Source: a virus. Taken from it: a stretch of DNA of 43,846 nucleotides. Positions 23,410 to 31,738 of the stretch are shown here, one piece after another. A program made the translations under genes and the position numbers. Position 1 is the first letter of the stretch. Each line of letters starts with the position of its first letter. Under the pieces are notes generated by a model, which did no database searches, was not told the DNA's origin, and was given only the letters and a program-made list of their open reading frames with translations. The stretch lies in the IMG/VR virus record IMGVR_UViG_3300043409_001923, positions 1 through 43,846 of that record; one strand, written 5' to 3'.

Positions 23410-23610
23410 ATGAGCGAACCGCTGATCTACACCAGCAAGGGCAACCTGCCCGTTGCGTCGCTCGTCTATGCCCCGCGCTGGGAAGAAGCGGACGAATACA
23501 TCAAGTTCTCTGAAACCTGGACGCTGGACGGCGAAGTGGTCAAGGAGAACGCCCACATTTACAAGAAGCGCGGCATGTTTGCCGAGTCGATTGCACAATC
23601 CATCGCCTAA
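23410..23610 (+). CDS. Small hypothetical head-module protein
   Basis: 66 residues from ATG 23410, two bases after the previous stop, with GGGGAGCTGAC upstream. It opens MSEPLIYTSKGNLPVASLVY and contains EEADEYIKFSETWTLDGEVV and a Lys-rich end. Compact and conserved-looking, but no family recognised. The next gene follows with AAAGGA. Confidence 0.6.
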   Translation: MSEPLIYTSKGNLPVASLVYAPRWEEADEYIKFSETWTLDGEVVKENAHIYKKRGMFAESIAQSIA

Positions 23611-23622
23611 AGGACAACCACC

Positions 23623-24048
23623 ATGGCAAACACAGCAGGCATTTCCGGCGCAGCCAAGCAGGCCGCCCTCGCCGCCATCGTCGACGGCAAGGCCATGAAG
23701 GGCGCGCTCTATCTCGCCACGGCGACCACCGGCCCGACCAACGCCGCCTACACCGCGACCGGCGAACTGGCCGCGACGGGCAACTACGCGGCGGGCGGCG
23801 CTACCGTCACCAACGCGAACACGGCCGGGCTGACCTCGACCACCACCTTCTGGACGCCCTCGGCCTCGATTGTCTGGTCCAACCTGACCTCTTCGGGCGC
23901 ATTTGATGCGGTGATGATCTACAGCACCACCGATGCCAACCGCAACATCGGCGTCTTTACGTTCTCGAGCCAGTCGATTACGGCCGGCACCCTGACGCTG
24001 ACCATGCCGACCAACGACGCGACTACCGGCCTCGTCCGCTTCGCCTGA
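23623..24048 (+). CDS. Thr/Ala-rich structural protein
   Basis: 141 residues, strand-rich and low in charge (KGALYLATATTGPTNAAYTA, FTFSSQSITAGTLTLTMP), similar in style to phage head-fibre or decoration proteins. AAAGGA precedes the ATG. Its composition matches the neighbouring 736-residue repeat protein, suggesting the two act on the capsid surface together. Confidence 0.55.
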   Translation: MANTAGISGAAKQAALAAIVDGKAMKGALYLATATTGPTNAAYTATGELAATGNYAAGGATVTNANTAGLTSTTTFWTPSASIVWSNLTSSGAFDAVMIYSTTDANRNIGVFTFSSQSITAGTLTLTMPTNDATTGLVRFA

Positions 24049-24091
24049 TCCACCCACGGCGAAAAATCGCCAGGTAACTTAAAGGTAGCCG

Positions 24092-26302
24092 ATGGCCATT
24101 GCATTCCGCGCCGCCGGCACCTGGACCGCCGGCACTACCTCAATCGCGCCGCCGCTGCCCGCCGGGGTGGCAGCGGGCGACTTGATGCTGCTGGCGGTCA
24201 ATACCTCCAATCAGGCCGTCACCACGCCCTCGGGCTGGACGCAGGTAACGACCAGCCCGGTCAGCACCGGCACCGCAGGCACGGCAGGCGGGACGCGGAT
24301 TACCCTGTATTACCGTTGGCGGCAGTCGGGCGACGGTGCGCCGACGGTTGCCGTCACCAGTGGCGAAAGCACGCAGGCGCGCATCTTCGCCTATTCCGGC
24401 GTTGATAACACCACCCCGTTCGATGCGACCCCGGTCGCCACCACACTGGCAACGGCCAACACCGCGCTGACGCTGGCGGCAATCACCACCGCCTCGGCAA
24501 ACGCGCTGATCTTCTGGGCGGTCGGGCGCGACATCGACGCCAACGCGACGACCGGCGTCACGGCATTTACCAACGCCAACCTGACCTCGATCACTGAACG
24601 CAACGACCAGACGGTCACGACGGGAACGGGCGGCGGCTTGTGGGTGGGCGATGGCTTCAAGGCGACGGCCGGCAGCACTGGCACGACGGCAGTCACCCAG
24701 TCGTCGAGCATCGCGGTTGGCCTCACGGTCGCGCTGCGCCCCCTGGTAGATGTCACGGTCGGGCTGACCGGTAATACCTCGGCCGCTTCAGCCGGCGCGA
24801 TCACGCCGAGCATTGCGGTCACGGTTGCCCTCACCGGGCAGTCAGCCACGGCAGCAGCGGGCGCGCTGGTGCCGTTTGCGCCCGACCGCACGGTCGCGCT
24901 GTCCGGTCAGGTAGTCACCACCGCAACCGGCGCGGTAACGACGCTGCACCAGATGTACGGCACAAATCAGGACTGGGGGCTGATTACCCAGACGCCGGCC
25001 GAGAGTAACTACGACTTTGGGGCAATCACCGACGCGCCGGGCTTGATGATCGACCTGCTCGGCCTGTGGGATGGCTTCACGGTTGCGCTGTCCGGCCAGG
25101 TGGCTGCGGTCAGCGGCGGCAGCCTCTACGCCTTCCAGCAGATTCTCGGCAAGTCGCAAGACTTCGGTTCGATCACCACTCCGCTGGAGGCCAGCTACGA
25201 TTTCGGGCAAGTCGCCGTCGCGTATGGTGCAGCCGTCGATTTCGGCAACCTTCAAACGGCGGTAACGCTGGCCCTGTCCGGCCAGTTGGCCACGGTGGCC
25301 AGCGGCACGCTCACGCCGTCGATTGCGGTCAACGTCGCTTTGTCCGGGCAAACGGCCAACACCAGCGGCGGCACGCTGGCGGCAACGCAAGCGCTCTCGC
25401 GGGCGCTGACCGGGCAAACCGCGAGCGCAGCGGGCGGCACCCTGACGGCAAGCCAGGCATTGACCCGGGCGCTGACCGGTCAGCAAGTTGCCGCAAGCGC
25501 AGGCACGCTGACCCCGAGCATCGCCAACACGGTCGCGCTGTCCGGCCAGGTGGCGACCGCTACGCCGGGCACGCTCACGCCGACCATTGCCGTGACCGTG
25601 GCGCTGACCGGTCAGCAGGCGGCATCCGCAGCCGGCACCCTGACAGCGAGCCAGGCGCTGACGCGTGCCCTGACCGGTCAGCAAGTGGCCGCAACCAACG
25701 GCACGCTCACGCCGAGCATTGCGGTCAACGTCGCTTTGTCCGGGCAACAAGTCGCCTCGGCAGCCGGCACCACCACACCCAGCCAGGGCGCGGGCGATGT
25801 CACGGTGGCGCTCGGCGGGCAGGCACTGGCAGCTTCTGCCGGCACGCTGGCCACCAGCCAGGCGGTCACGCTGGCGCTGTCCGGCCAAGTTGTTGCGCCC
25901 ACCCTGGGCAGCTTGACGACCAGCCAGGCGCTGGCCCTTGCCCTGAGCGGGCAGGCAGTCGCCGCAGCCGCCGGCAGCATGGCGGCCCAGCGTTCCCTGG
26001 CGCTGTCCGGCCAGGTGGCCACGGCGACCGGCGGCACGCTCGGCAAACAGATCACCATCGGCCTGCAGGGGCAGCAGGTCACTGCCGTCGGCGGCGCGCT
26101 GGCGACCAGTCAGGCCATCGTCATCCCCTTGAGCGGTGCCCAGCTCGCAGCGCTGACCGGCACCCTGACGGCGAGCGTTGTTTCCTACGGCTGGCCGAGT
26201 CCGGGCGACGTGCGCCTCGGCGTGCAATACGGCCCAACCGGCAGCGAATACACCGGCACGCTGACCCCGCAAAAAAATACCGTCCTGGTTCGCCGTCGCT
26301 AG
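24092..26302 (+). CDS. Large repeat-containing surface protein (18 x ~22 residues)
   Basis: 736 residues. Residues 1-215 form a beta-rich domain (FRAAGTWTAGTTSIAPPLPA, then GWTQVTT, TLYYRWRQSGDG, RIFAYSGVD) as in phage and bacterial surface proteins. From about 220 to 700 there are about 18 copies of a 22-residue unit with consensus (V/R)AL(S/T)GQ, seven variable residues, GTLT, then S-x-A. Two longer inserts (NYDFGAI and SYDFGQV segments) break the array near residues 290-385 and look like an internal duplication. No signal peptide. It stands between portal and capsid genes and ends in copy 2 of the bipartite element. A capsid-fibre or decoration role is likely. Confidence 0.7.
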   Translation: MAIAFRAAGTWTAGTTSIAPPLPAGVAAGDLMLLAVNTSNQAVTTPSGWTQVTTSPVSTGTAGTAGGTRITLYYRWRQSGDGAPTVAVTSGESTQARIFAYSGVDNTTPFDATPVATTLATANTALTLAAITTASANALIFWAVGRDIDANATTGVTAFTNANLTSITERNDQTVTTGTGGGLWVGDGFKATAGSTGTTAVTQSSSIAVGLTVALRPLVDVTVGLTGNTSAASAGAITPSIAVTVALTGQSATAAAGALVPFAPDRTVALSGQVVTTATGAVTTLHQMYGTNQDWGLITQTPAESNYDFGAITDAPGLMIDLLGLWDGFTVALSGQVAAVSGGSLYAFQQILGKSQDFGSITTPLEASYDFGQVAVAYGAAVDFGNLQTAVTLALSGQLATVASGTLTPSIAVNVALSGQTANTSGGTLAATQALSRALTGQTASAAGGTLTASQALTRALTGQQVAASAGTLTPSIANTVALSGQVATATPGTLTPTIAVTVALTGQQAASAAGTLTASQALTRALTGQQVAATNGTLTPSIAVNVALSGQQVASAAGTTTPSQGAGDVTVALGGQALAASAGTLATSQAVTLALSGQVVAPTLGSLTTSQALALALSGQAVAAAAGSMAAQRSLALSGQVATATGGTLGKQITIGLQGQQVTAVGGALATSQAIVIPLSGAQLAALTGTLTASVVSYGWPSPGDVRLGVQYGPTGSEYTGTLTPQKNTVLVRRR
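24750..26190 (+). repeat. Degenerate ~66-bp tandem coding repeat
   Basis: The DNA encoding the 22-residue units repeats about every 66 bp, with near-identical blocks such as GGCACGCTCACGCCG and GCGCTGACCGGTCAGCA. Copies have drifted, but adjacent blocks are similar enough to recombine, so copy number may differ between relatives. Confidence 0.75.
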
Positions 26303-26335
26303 GGTGCACGTACCTCGGCCAGAGGCGCTTAGATT
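26302..26335 (+). promoter_or_regulatory. Bipartite late element, copy 2
   Basis: GGGTGCACGTAC, exactly 16 nt, TAGATT; its 12-mer and TAG box are identical to copy 1, and the flanks share GGCC and GCGC at the same positions. It directly follows the stop of the repeat protein and precedes the Bbp19-like ATG at 26342. Confidence 0.7.
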
Positions 26336-26341
26336 GCGGGC

Positions 26342-26692
26342 ATGAGCAATTACGACCCGACCGACCTCCGCAGCCAGGAGCGCACCAAGGCCGACAACGA
26401 CCTGCGCAACAAGCTGGCGAGGGAAACGGAAGAATCGGACCTCAAGTGGCTCATGGGCAGCAAGCGGGGGCGTCGAATTATGTGGCGTCTTCTGGATCAA
26501 GCCGGGGTGTTCCGGCTCTCGTTCAACACCAACGCGATGCAGATGGCTTTCGCGGAAGGGAACAAGAACGCGGGCCTGCGCATTCTCGCAATGATTCACA
26601 CGCTCTGCCCTGAGCTGTACCCCGTGATGGTCAAGGAAGCGACAAATGACAACCGAAACCCTGATGACGACCGAAGCCGCAACGACCACTGA
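26342..26692 (+). CDS. Bbp19-like head-module protein
   Basis: 116 residues. The block DLKWLMGSKRGRRIMWRLLD, then FRLSFNTNAMQMAFAEGNKN and GLRILAMIHTLCPELY matches the Bbp19-like domain named for phage BPP-1, a small helical protein encoded just before the scaffold and capsid. Function not established. It has no Shine-Dalgarno and starts 7 bp after a TAGATT box, so the mRNA could be nearly leaderless. Its end overlaps the scaffold gene by 47 bp. Confidence 0.8.
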   Translation: MSNYDPTDLRSQERTKADNDLRNKLARETEESDLKWLMGSKRGRRIMWRLLDQAGVFRLSFNTNAMQMAFAEGNKNAGLRILAMIHTLCPELYPVMVKEATNDNRNPDDDRSRNDH

Positions 26693-27296
26693 AGGCGACG
26701 CCGCATCGCAGCAGGCTGCCACGACTGCTACCGTAGCAGATCAAGGCGGCCAACAGCAGCAAGCGACCGAAGGACAGACCACCGAAAGCCAGCCGGCGGA
26801 CGGTGCGCAGGCCGAAGGCGACGCGGGCGCAACGCAAGGCGCACCCGAAAAATACGAGTTCAAGGCACCGGAAGGCCAGGTGTTTGACGCCAAGGTCATC
26901 GGCGCGTTCTCGGAAGTCGCCAAGGAACTGAACCTATCCAACGAGTCCGCGCAGAAGGTGCTCGACAAAGTAGCGCCGGCCCTCGCTGAAAAGCAGGCCG
27001 AACTGGTCGAGACCGCCAAGGCGGAGTGGGTTGAAACCGCCAAGGCGGACAAGGAATTCGGCGGCACCAAGCTGGACGAAAACCTTGCCCTGGCGAAAAA
27101 GGCACTCGATACCTTCGGCAGCCCCGAGCTGCGCACGCTGCTGAACGATTCCGGCCTCGGCAACCACCCGGAAATCATCCGGGCGTTTTACCGGGCCGGC
27201 AAGGCAATCAGTGAAGACTCGTTCGTTTCGGGCACTCGTGGCACTTCGGAAACGAAGTCCATTGCCCAGCGGATGTACCCCAACATGAACCCGTAA
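26646..27296 (+). CDS. Capsid scaffolding protein
   Basis: 216 residues. A disordered Thr/Gln/Glu-rich N-terminus (about 1-65) leads into EKYEFKAPEGQVFDAKVIGA, a helical AKELNLSNESAQKVLDKVAP, and the hallmark NHPEIIRAFYRAGKAISEDS near the C-terminus, shared by podovirus scaffold proteins. It directs capsid protein assembly around the portal and then leaves. AAGGA precedes ATG 26646; the major capsid gene follows 12 bp downstream with AAGGAG. Confidence 0.85.
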   Translation: MTTETLMTTEAATTTEGDAASQQAATTATVADQGGQQQQATEGQTTESQPADGAQAEGDAGATQGAPEKYEFKAPEGQVFDAKVIGAFSEVAKELNLSNESAQKVLDKVAPALAEKQAELVETAKAEWVETAKADKEFGGTKLDENLALAKKALDTFGSPELRTLLNDSGLGNHPEIIRAFYRAGKAISEDSFVSGTRGTSETKSIAQRMYPNMNP

Positions 27297-27308
27297 GGAG
27301 TAACGCAA

Positions 27309-28328
27309 ATGGCAACCCTATCGACTGGCCAACTGACACTGGCCGATTACTCGAAGCGCATCAGCCCGGACGGCAAGATTGATCCGATTGCTGAAATGCT
27401 TTCCCAGCAAAACGAAATCCTCGAAGACATCGTCTACAAGGAAGCCAACCAGCCGACCAGTCACGTGGTCACGATCCGTACCGGCCTGCCCGCCGTGTAT
27501 TGGCGTCAGTACAACGCGGGCGTTCCGTCCAGCAAGAGCACCACGGCGCAGATTACCGAACCGTGCGCCATGCTGGAAGCGCGCAGCCATATCGACGCCA
27601 AGCTGCTGCAACTGAACGGCAACAGCGCCGCGTTCCGCCTGTCCGAAGAATCGCCGTTCATCGAGGCCGCCGGTCAGGAAATGGTCGGCAAGCTGTTCAA
27701 CGGCAACGTCGGCACCGACCTCAAGACTTTCTCTGGCCTCGCCACGCGCTACAGCTCGACCACTGCCGGCAACGGCGGCAACGTCATCCTGGCCGGCGGT
27801 GCGGGTTCCGATAACGCCTCGGTCTATCTGGTCGTGTGGGGCGAGCAATCGGTCTTCTGCCCGTTCCCGAAGGGTTCGAAGGCGGGTTTGTCCAACCGCG
27901 ACCTCGGCGAAGAGTCGGTGCAGGACGGTTCCGGCGGCTGGTATCAGGCTGCCCGTTCCCTGTTCCAGTGGGACGCCGGCCTGGTGGTCAAGGATTGGCG
28001 CTACGTCGTGCGCATCGCCAATATCGATGTATCCGACTGGGTGGGCGTCACCGGTTCGCAAGCCTCGTCTGCCGCGACCAACCTCATCAAGCTCATGATG
28101 CGCGCCATCGCCCGCATTCCGAACTTCAGCATGGGCCGCGCCGCCTTCTACTGCAACCGGTCGATTCAGGAAGGCTTGATGATTCAGGCGCTCGAAAAGT
28201 CGTCCAGCGCGCTGGGTATCAAGCAGGCGCTTACCCAGTTCGGCGGCACCATGAACCAGCTTGAGTTCATGGGTATCCCGGTGCGCCGTGTCGATCAACT
28301 CGGCATTGCCGAAACCCTCGTTTCCTAA
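27309..28328 (+). CDS. Major capsid protein (BPP-1 type)
   Basis: 339 residues. It opens MATLSTGQLTLADYSKRISP and has EMLSQQNEILEDIVYKEANQ, SEESPFIEAAGQEM and DWRYVVRIANIDVSDW, patterns of the major capsid family found in BPP-1-like podoviruses with the HK97 fold. The cement-protein and scaffold genes on either side fix the assignment. AAGGAG is well placed before the ATG, consistent with high expression. Confidence 0.92.
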   Translation: MATLSTGQLTLADYSKRISPDGKIDPIAEMLSQQNEILEDIVYKEANQPTSHVVTIRTGLPAVYWRQYNAGVPSSKSTTAQITEPCAMLEARSHIDAKLLQLNGNSAAFRLSEESPFIEAAGQEMVGKLFNGNVGTDLKTFSGLATRYSSTTAGNGGNVILAGGAGSDNASVYLVVWGEQSVFCPFPKGSKAGLSNRDLGEESVQDGSGGWYQAARSLFQWDAGLVVKDWRYVVRIANIDVSDWVGVTGSQASSAATNLIKLMMRAIARIPNFSMGRAAFYCNRSIQEGLMIQALEKSSSALGIKQALTQFGGTMNQLEFMGIPVRRVDQLGIAETLVS

Positions 28329-28340
28329 GGAGCAGCCAAC

Positions 28341-28793
28341 ATGATTACCGATGCACTTCTGCAGCTTTCGAGCGCGCAAACCGTCACGACCTCCGCCGTG
28401 TCCACCAACACCATCGACCTGTCGCAGAACCGCGACATCGGCCAGGGTGTCGATCTGTACGCCGTCTTCACCGTGGATGAGGCGGCGACCGCTTCGGGTG
28501 CGGCGACGGTGAACTTTCAGGTCATCACCTCGGCCTCGGCGAACCTGTCGTCGCCGACGGTCCTCGGGCAAACCGATGCCATCCCGAAAACGGATCTGAC
28601 GCTCGGCCGCAAGCCGATCAGCGTCATGATCCCGTCTTCGGTGCTTCTGGCGCAGCCCATCGGCCAGCGTTACCTCGGCGTGCAATACACCGTGGCGACC
28701 GGGCCGCTGACTGCCGGCAAGTTCTCCTGTGCGATTGCGGACGCCGACATCGGTGTCGGCAAGAACTATCCGAGCGGCTTCACCGTCGTCTGA
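28341..28793 (+). CDS. Capsid cement protein (Bbp16-like)
   Basis: 150 residues. It opens MITDALLQLSSAQTVTTSAV and has NTIDLSQNRDIGQGVDLYAV, then RKPISVMIPSSVLLAQPIGQ and YLGVQYTVATGPLTAGKFSC, matching the jellyroll cement protein that stabilises the BPP-1 capsid at the junctions between capsomers. AAGGAGCAG precedes the ATG 12 bp after the major capsid gene. Confidence 0.9.
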   Translation: MITDALLQLSSAQTVTTSAVSTNTIDLSQNRDIGQGVDLYAVFTVDEAATASGAATVNFQVITSASANLSSPTVLGQTDAIPKTDLTLGRKPISVMIPSSVLLAQPIGQRYLGVQYTVATGPLTAGKFSCAIADADIGVGKNYPSGFTVV

Positions 28794-28805
28794 TAGGGGT
28801 AGCCC

Positions 28806-29012
28806 ATGGATACCATCAAGTGCGAAGTCGTCGCCGACAAAGTGTGGTTCTCGGCTGAAAACCGCTTTTTGACGGCCGGCGAAGTGGTCGAGTTCCCGAA
28901 GCAGGTCAAGAACTACACGGGCGACCTTGTTCCGTTCAAGGTCGGGGACTCGTTCAAGGTGCTTGCAGCCAAGAAGCAGGCCGGCGACAAGCAGGTCGCC
29001 GACCTCGTTTGA
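28806..29012 (+). CDS. Small hypothetical protein after cement gene
   Basis: 68 residues, opening MDTIKCEVVADKVWFSAENR and ending KVLAAKKQAGDKQVADLV. It is a small beta-type domain (KNYTGDLVPFKVGDSFKV). Head-completion or decoration is plausible from position. A strong terminator follows 30 bp later, making it the last gene of the capsid transcript. Confidence 0.65.
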   Translation: MDTIKCEVVADKVWFSAENRFLTAGEVVEFPKQVKNYTGDLVPFKVGDSFKVLAAKKQAGDKQVADLV

Positions 29013-29042
29013 TCTTCTCCATCGCGGAAGCCAGCGACTTGC

Positions 29043-29069
29043 GGGGGCCTGAGCGCCCCCGTCTTTTTT
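29043..29069 (+). terminator. Terminator between capsid and tail genes
   Basis: GGGGGC, 6-nt loop, GCCCCC, then GTCTTTTTT. It stands between the capsid block and the tail block, so most capsid transcripts should end here. No promoter-like box is evident in the 10 bp before the next ATG, so tail genes probably depend on read-through. Confidence 0.85.
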
Positions 29070-29079
29070 AGGGAACGAC

Positions 29080-29685
29080 ATGGCCTCAGATACCGACATC
29101 TCCAACCTGGCCCTGGCCCGCCTGGGCGACGAGGCCACCGTCGCCAGTATCGACCCGCCCGAAGGCTCGGCGCAGGCCGAACACTGCGCCCGCTTTTTTC
29201 CGATTGCCCGCGACTCGTTGTTGGAGATGCACGCCTGGAAGTTCGCCACCCGGCGCGCGCTGCTGGTCAAGCGCGCTGAATCGTCCTGGAACTGGCGCTA
29301 TGCCTACAGCGCCCCCAGCGACGCGCTGCGCATTCTGTCGGTGCTGCCGGCGGACGGCGATTCGGATGACGACACGCAGGCCTATGATGTCGAAGGCGAC
29401 GCCCTGGGCGGTGTGCTGATCCTCAGCAACCTCGACGACGCCAGCGTGCGCTACACCGTGGGTGTCAAGGATACGTCGCGCTTTCCGCCGCTATTCGTCG
29501 ATGCCCTGGCCTGGCTGCTCGCCTCGCACCTCGCGGGGCCGGTGCTCAAGGGCGAAGCCGGCGCGGCCATGGCCAAGAGCTGCTACCAGCATTTTCTGGC
29601 AACTTACGGTCGCGCCGTCGAGTCCGACGCCAACCAGCGCAAGGTCCAGCCGGAGCACACCCCGGCCTGGGTTGCAGGGCGCTGA
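29080..29685 (+). CDS. Head-tail adaptor (tail tubular protein A-like)
   Basis: 201 residues. The opening DISNLALARLGDEATVASID, then CARFFPIARDSLLEMHAWKF and WRYAYSAPSDALRIL match the T7 gp11-like adaptor family that joins portal to tail nozzle. A C-terminal helix region (PPLFVDALAWLLASHLAGPV) is also typical. It is followed after 2 bp by the nozzle gene. Confidence 0.88.
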   Translation: MASDTDISNLALARLGDEATVASIDPPEGSAQAEHCARFFPIARDSLLEMHAWKFATRRALLVKRAESSWNWRYAYSAPSDALRILSVLPADGDSDDDTQAYDVEGDALGGVLILSNLDDASVRYTVGVKDTSRFPPLFVDALAWLLASHLAGPVLKGEAGAAMAKSCYQHFLATYGRAVESDANQRKVQPEHTPAWVAGR

Positions 29686-29687
29686 CG

Positions 29688-31730
29688 ATGGCCAATACCC
29701 GCACCCTGCAACGCGCCTTTGCCGGGGGCGAAGTCACCCCGGAATTTTGGGGGCGTATCGATGACGTGAAGTATCAGAGCGGCCTGGCAACCTGCCTTAA
29801 TTTCATGGTCAAGCCGCACGGGCCGGTAGAAAACCGCCCGGGCTTCGCCTTCGTGCGCGAGGTCAAGGACTCGACCAAAAAAACCCGGCTGATTCCGTTC
29901 GTATTCTCGACCGATCAGACCATGGTGATTGAACTCGGCGCGGGGTATTTCCGCTTTCATACCAACGGCGGCACGCTGGAAAGCACCCCCGGCGTGCCTT
30001 ATGAGGTGGCCAACCCCTACGCCGAGGCCGACTTGTTCGCCATTCACTTCGTTCAGTCGGCCGACGTGCTGACGCTGGTGCATCCAAACCACGCGCCGCG
30101 CGAGCTGCGCCGCCTGGGGGCGCTCAGTTGGCAACTGCTGGTCATCGCCTTCGCCTCGGCCCTGACTGCGCCGGGCAGCGTTTCAGCGGTGGCCTCGGGC
30201 GGCAGCGGGACCAACTACAGCTATGCCGTGACGGCGGTTGGTACGTCCGGCATTGACGAATCCTTGATCTCGGCACCGGCGTCCTGTTCCGGCAATCTGC
30301 TCGCCACCGGGGCCTACAACACCGTGACCTGGGCGGCCGTGAGCGGGGCGCAGCGCTATTTCGTCTATAAGTTCTCGGGCGGCAACTACGGCTATGTCGG
30401 GCAAACCGCCTCGCTGACCTTCATCGACGACAACATCACAGCGGACACCTCGCAGTCACCGCCCATCGTGACCAACCCGTTCGACGCCAGCGGCAATTAC
30501 CCGGCGGCGGTGTCGTACTTCGAGCAGCGCCGCTGCTTCGCCGGCACGACCAACAAGCCGCAAAACTTGTGGATGACCAAGAGCGGCACGGAATCGAACA
30601 TGAACTATTCGTTGCCGACGCGCGACGACGATTCCATCCAGTTCCGCGTGGCCGCGCGCGAGGCCAATACCATCCGCCATATCGTGCCGCTGACCAACCT
30701 GCTGCTATTGACCAGCAGCGCCGAGTGGCGCGTGACCTCGATCAACTCGGACGCCATCACCCCGGCCAGTGTCTCGGTGCGCCCGCAGTCCTTCGTCGGG
30801 GCCAACAACGCCCAACCCGCCATCATCAGCAACACCCTGCTGTACTGTGCCGCCCGGGGCGGCCACCTGCGCGAACTGGCGTACGACTGGCAGGCCGGCG
30901 GCTACGTGACCGGCGACCTGTCCCTGCGCGCGCCGCACCTGTTCGACGGTTACGACCTGATCGACCTGACCTACGCAAAATCGCCGTTTCCGGTCCTGTG
31001 GGCGGTATCGACCAGCGGGCTGCTGCTCGGCCTGACCTACGTGCCCGAACAACAGGTCGGGGCCTGGCACCAGCACAACACGGACGGCCTGTTCGAATCC
31101 TGCACGGTGGTTGCCGAGGGCGACGAGGACGTGCTCTACGTGGTCGTGCGGCGCACGATCAACGGCGCAACAAAGCGCTACGTCGAGCGCCTGCACAGCC
31201 GGCGTTTCGCCGAGCAGGCCGACGCCTTCTTCGTCGATTGCGGCGCGAGCTACAACGGCGTGCCGAACGACGAGATTACCGGCCTCGGCCACCTCGAAGG
31301 CAAGACGGTCAGCATCCTGGCCGACGGTGCGGTCCATCCGCAGCGGGTGGTGACGGGCGGCAAGGTCGTCCTCGATGTCGAGGCCAGCAAGGTACAGATC
31401 GGCCTGCCGATTACCGCCGATCTGAAAACCCTCCCGCTGGCGTTCGAGGTCGAGGGCTTCGGGCAAGGGCGAATGAAGAACATCAACCACGCCTGGATGC
31501 GCGTCTATCGTTCGTCGGGGATCTTCATCGGCCCGGACGCCGACCGCCTGGTCGAGGCCAAACAGCGCACCAATGAGCCCTACGGTTCCGCGCCTGCGCT
31601 GAAAACGGAAGAAATTGGCATGTCCGTCCTGCCCTCGTGGCGCGATGGCGGGCAGGTCTTTGTGCGGCAGGCGGACCCGCTGCCGCTTACGGTCGTCAGT
31701 TTGTCGCTCGACGTGTCGGTCGGCGGGTAG
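29688..31730 (+). CDS. Tail nozzle (tail tubular protein B-like)
   Basis: 680 residues. The opening TRTLQRAFAGGEVTPEFWGR, then CLNFMVKPHGPVENRPGFAF and RLIPFVFSTDQTMVIELGAG is the standard N-terminus of podovirus nozzle proteins. Central LTNLLLLTSSAEWRVTSINS and FVGANNAQPAIISNTLLYCA continue the family. Hexamers extend the DNA channel below the adaptor and contact tail fibres. An insertion with a fibronectin-like look lies at about 165-260 (SAVASGGSGTNYSYAVTAVG and YFVYKFSGGNYGY), possibly a surface domain. Confidence 0.9.
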   Translation: MANTRTLQRAFAGGEVTPEFWGRIDDVKYQSGLATCLNFMVKPHGPVENRPGFAFVREVKDSTKKTRLIPFVFSTDQTMVIELGAGYFRFHTNGGTLESTPGVPYEVANPYAEADLFAIHFVQSADVLTLVHPNHAPRELRRLGALSWQLLVIAFASALTAPGSVSAVASGGSGTNYSYAVTAVGTSGIDESLISAPASCSGNLLATGAYNTVTWAAVSGAQRYFVYKFSGGNYGYVGQTASLTFIDDNITADTSQSPPIVTNPFDASGNYPAAVSYFEQRRCFAGTTNKPQNLWMTKSGTESNMNYSLPTRDDDSIQFRVAAREANTIRHIVPLTNLLLLTSSAEWRVTSINSDAITPASVSVRPQSFVGANNAQPAIISNTLLYCAARGGHLRELAYDWQAGGYVTGDLSLRAPHLFDGYDLIDLTYAKSPFPVLWAVSTSGLLLGLTYVPEQQVGAWHQHNTDGLFESCTVVAEGDEDVLYVVVRRTINGATKRYVERLHSRRFAEQADAFFVDCGASYNGVPNDEITGLGHLEGKTVSILADGAVHPQRVVTGGKVVLDVEASKVQIGLPITADLKTLPLAFEVEGFGQGRMKNINHAWMRVYRSSGIFIGPDADRLVEAKQRTNEPYGSAPALKTEEIGMSVLPSWRDGGQVFVRQADPLPLTVVSLSLDVSVGG

Positions 31731-31738
31731 GGGGAACC

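Noticed and set aside
24750-26190. CRISPR-like array
   Set aside because: The repeats are coding, in frame (about 66 bp), degenerate, and not separated by unique spacers; no cas genes are present.
27318-29270. 650-codon minus-strand open frame opposite the capsid genes
   Set aside because: It is the shadow of high-GC coding on the plus strand (scaffold to cement genes are clearly real), lacks a ribosome site and recognisable domains. Similar long frames at 18008-19888, 24842-26722 and 34641-36428 were rejected for the same reason.
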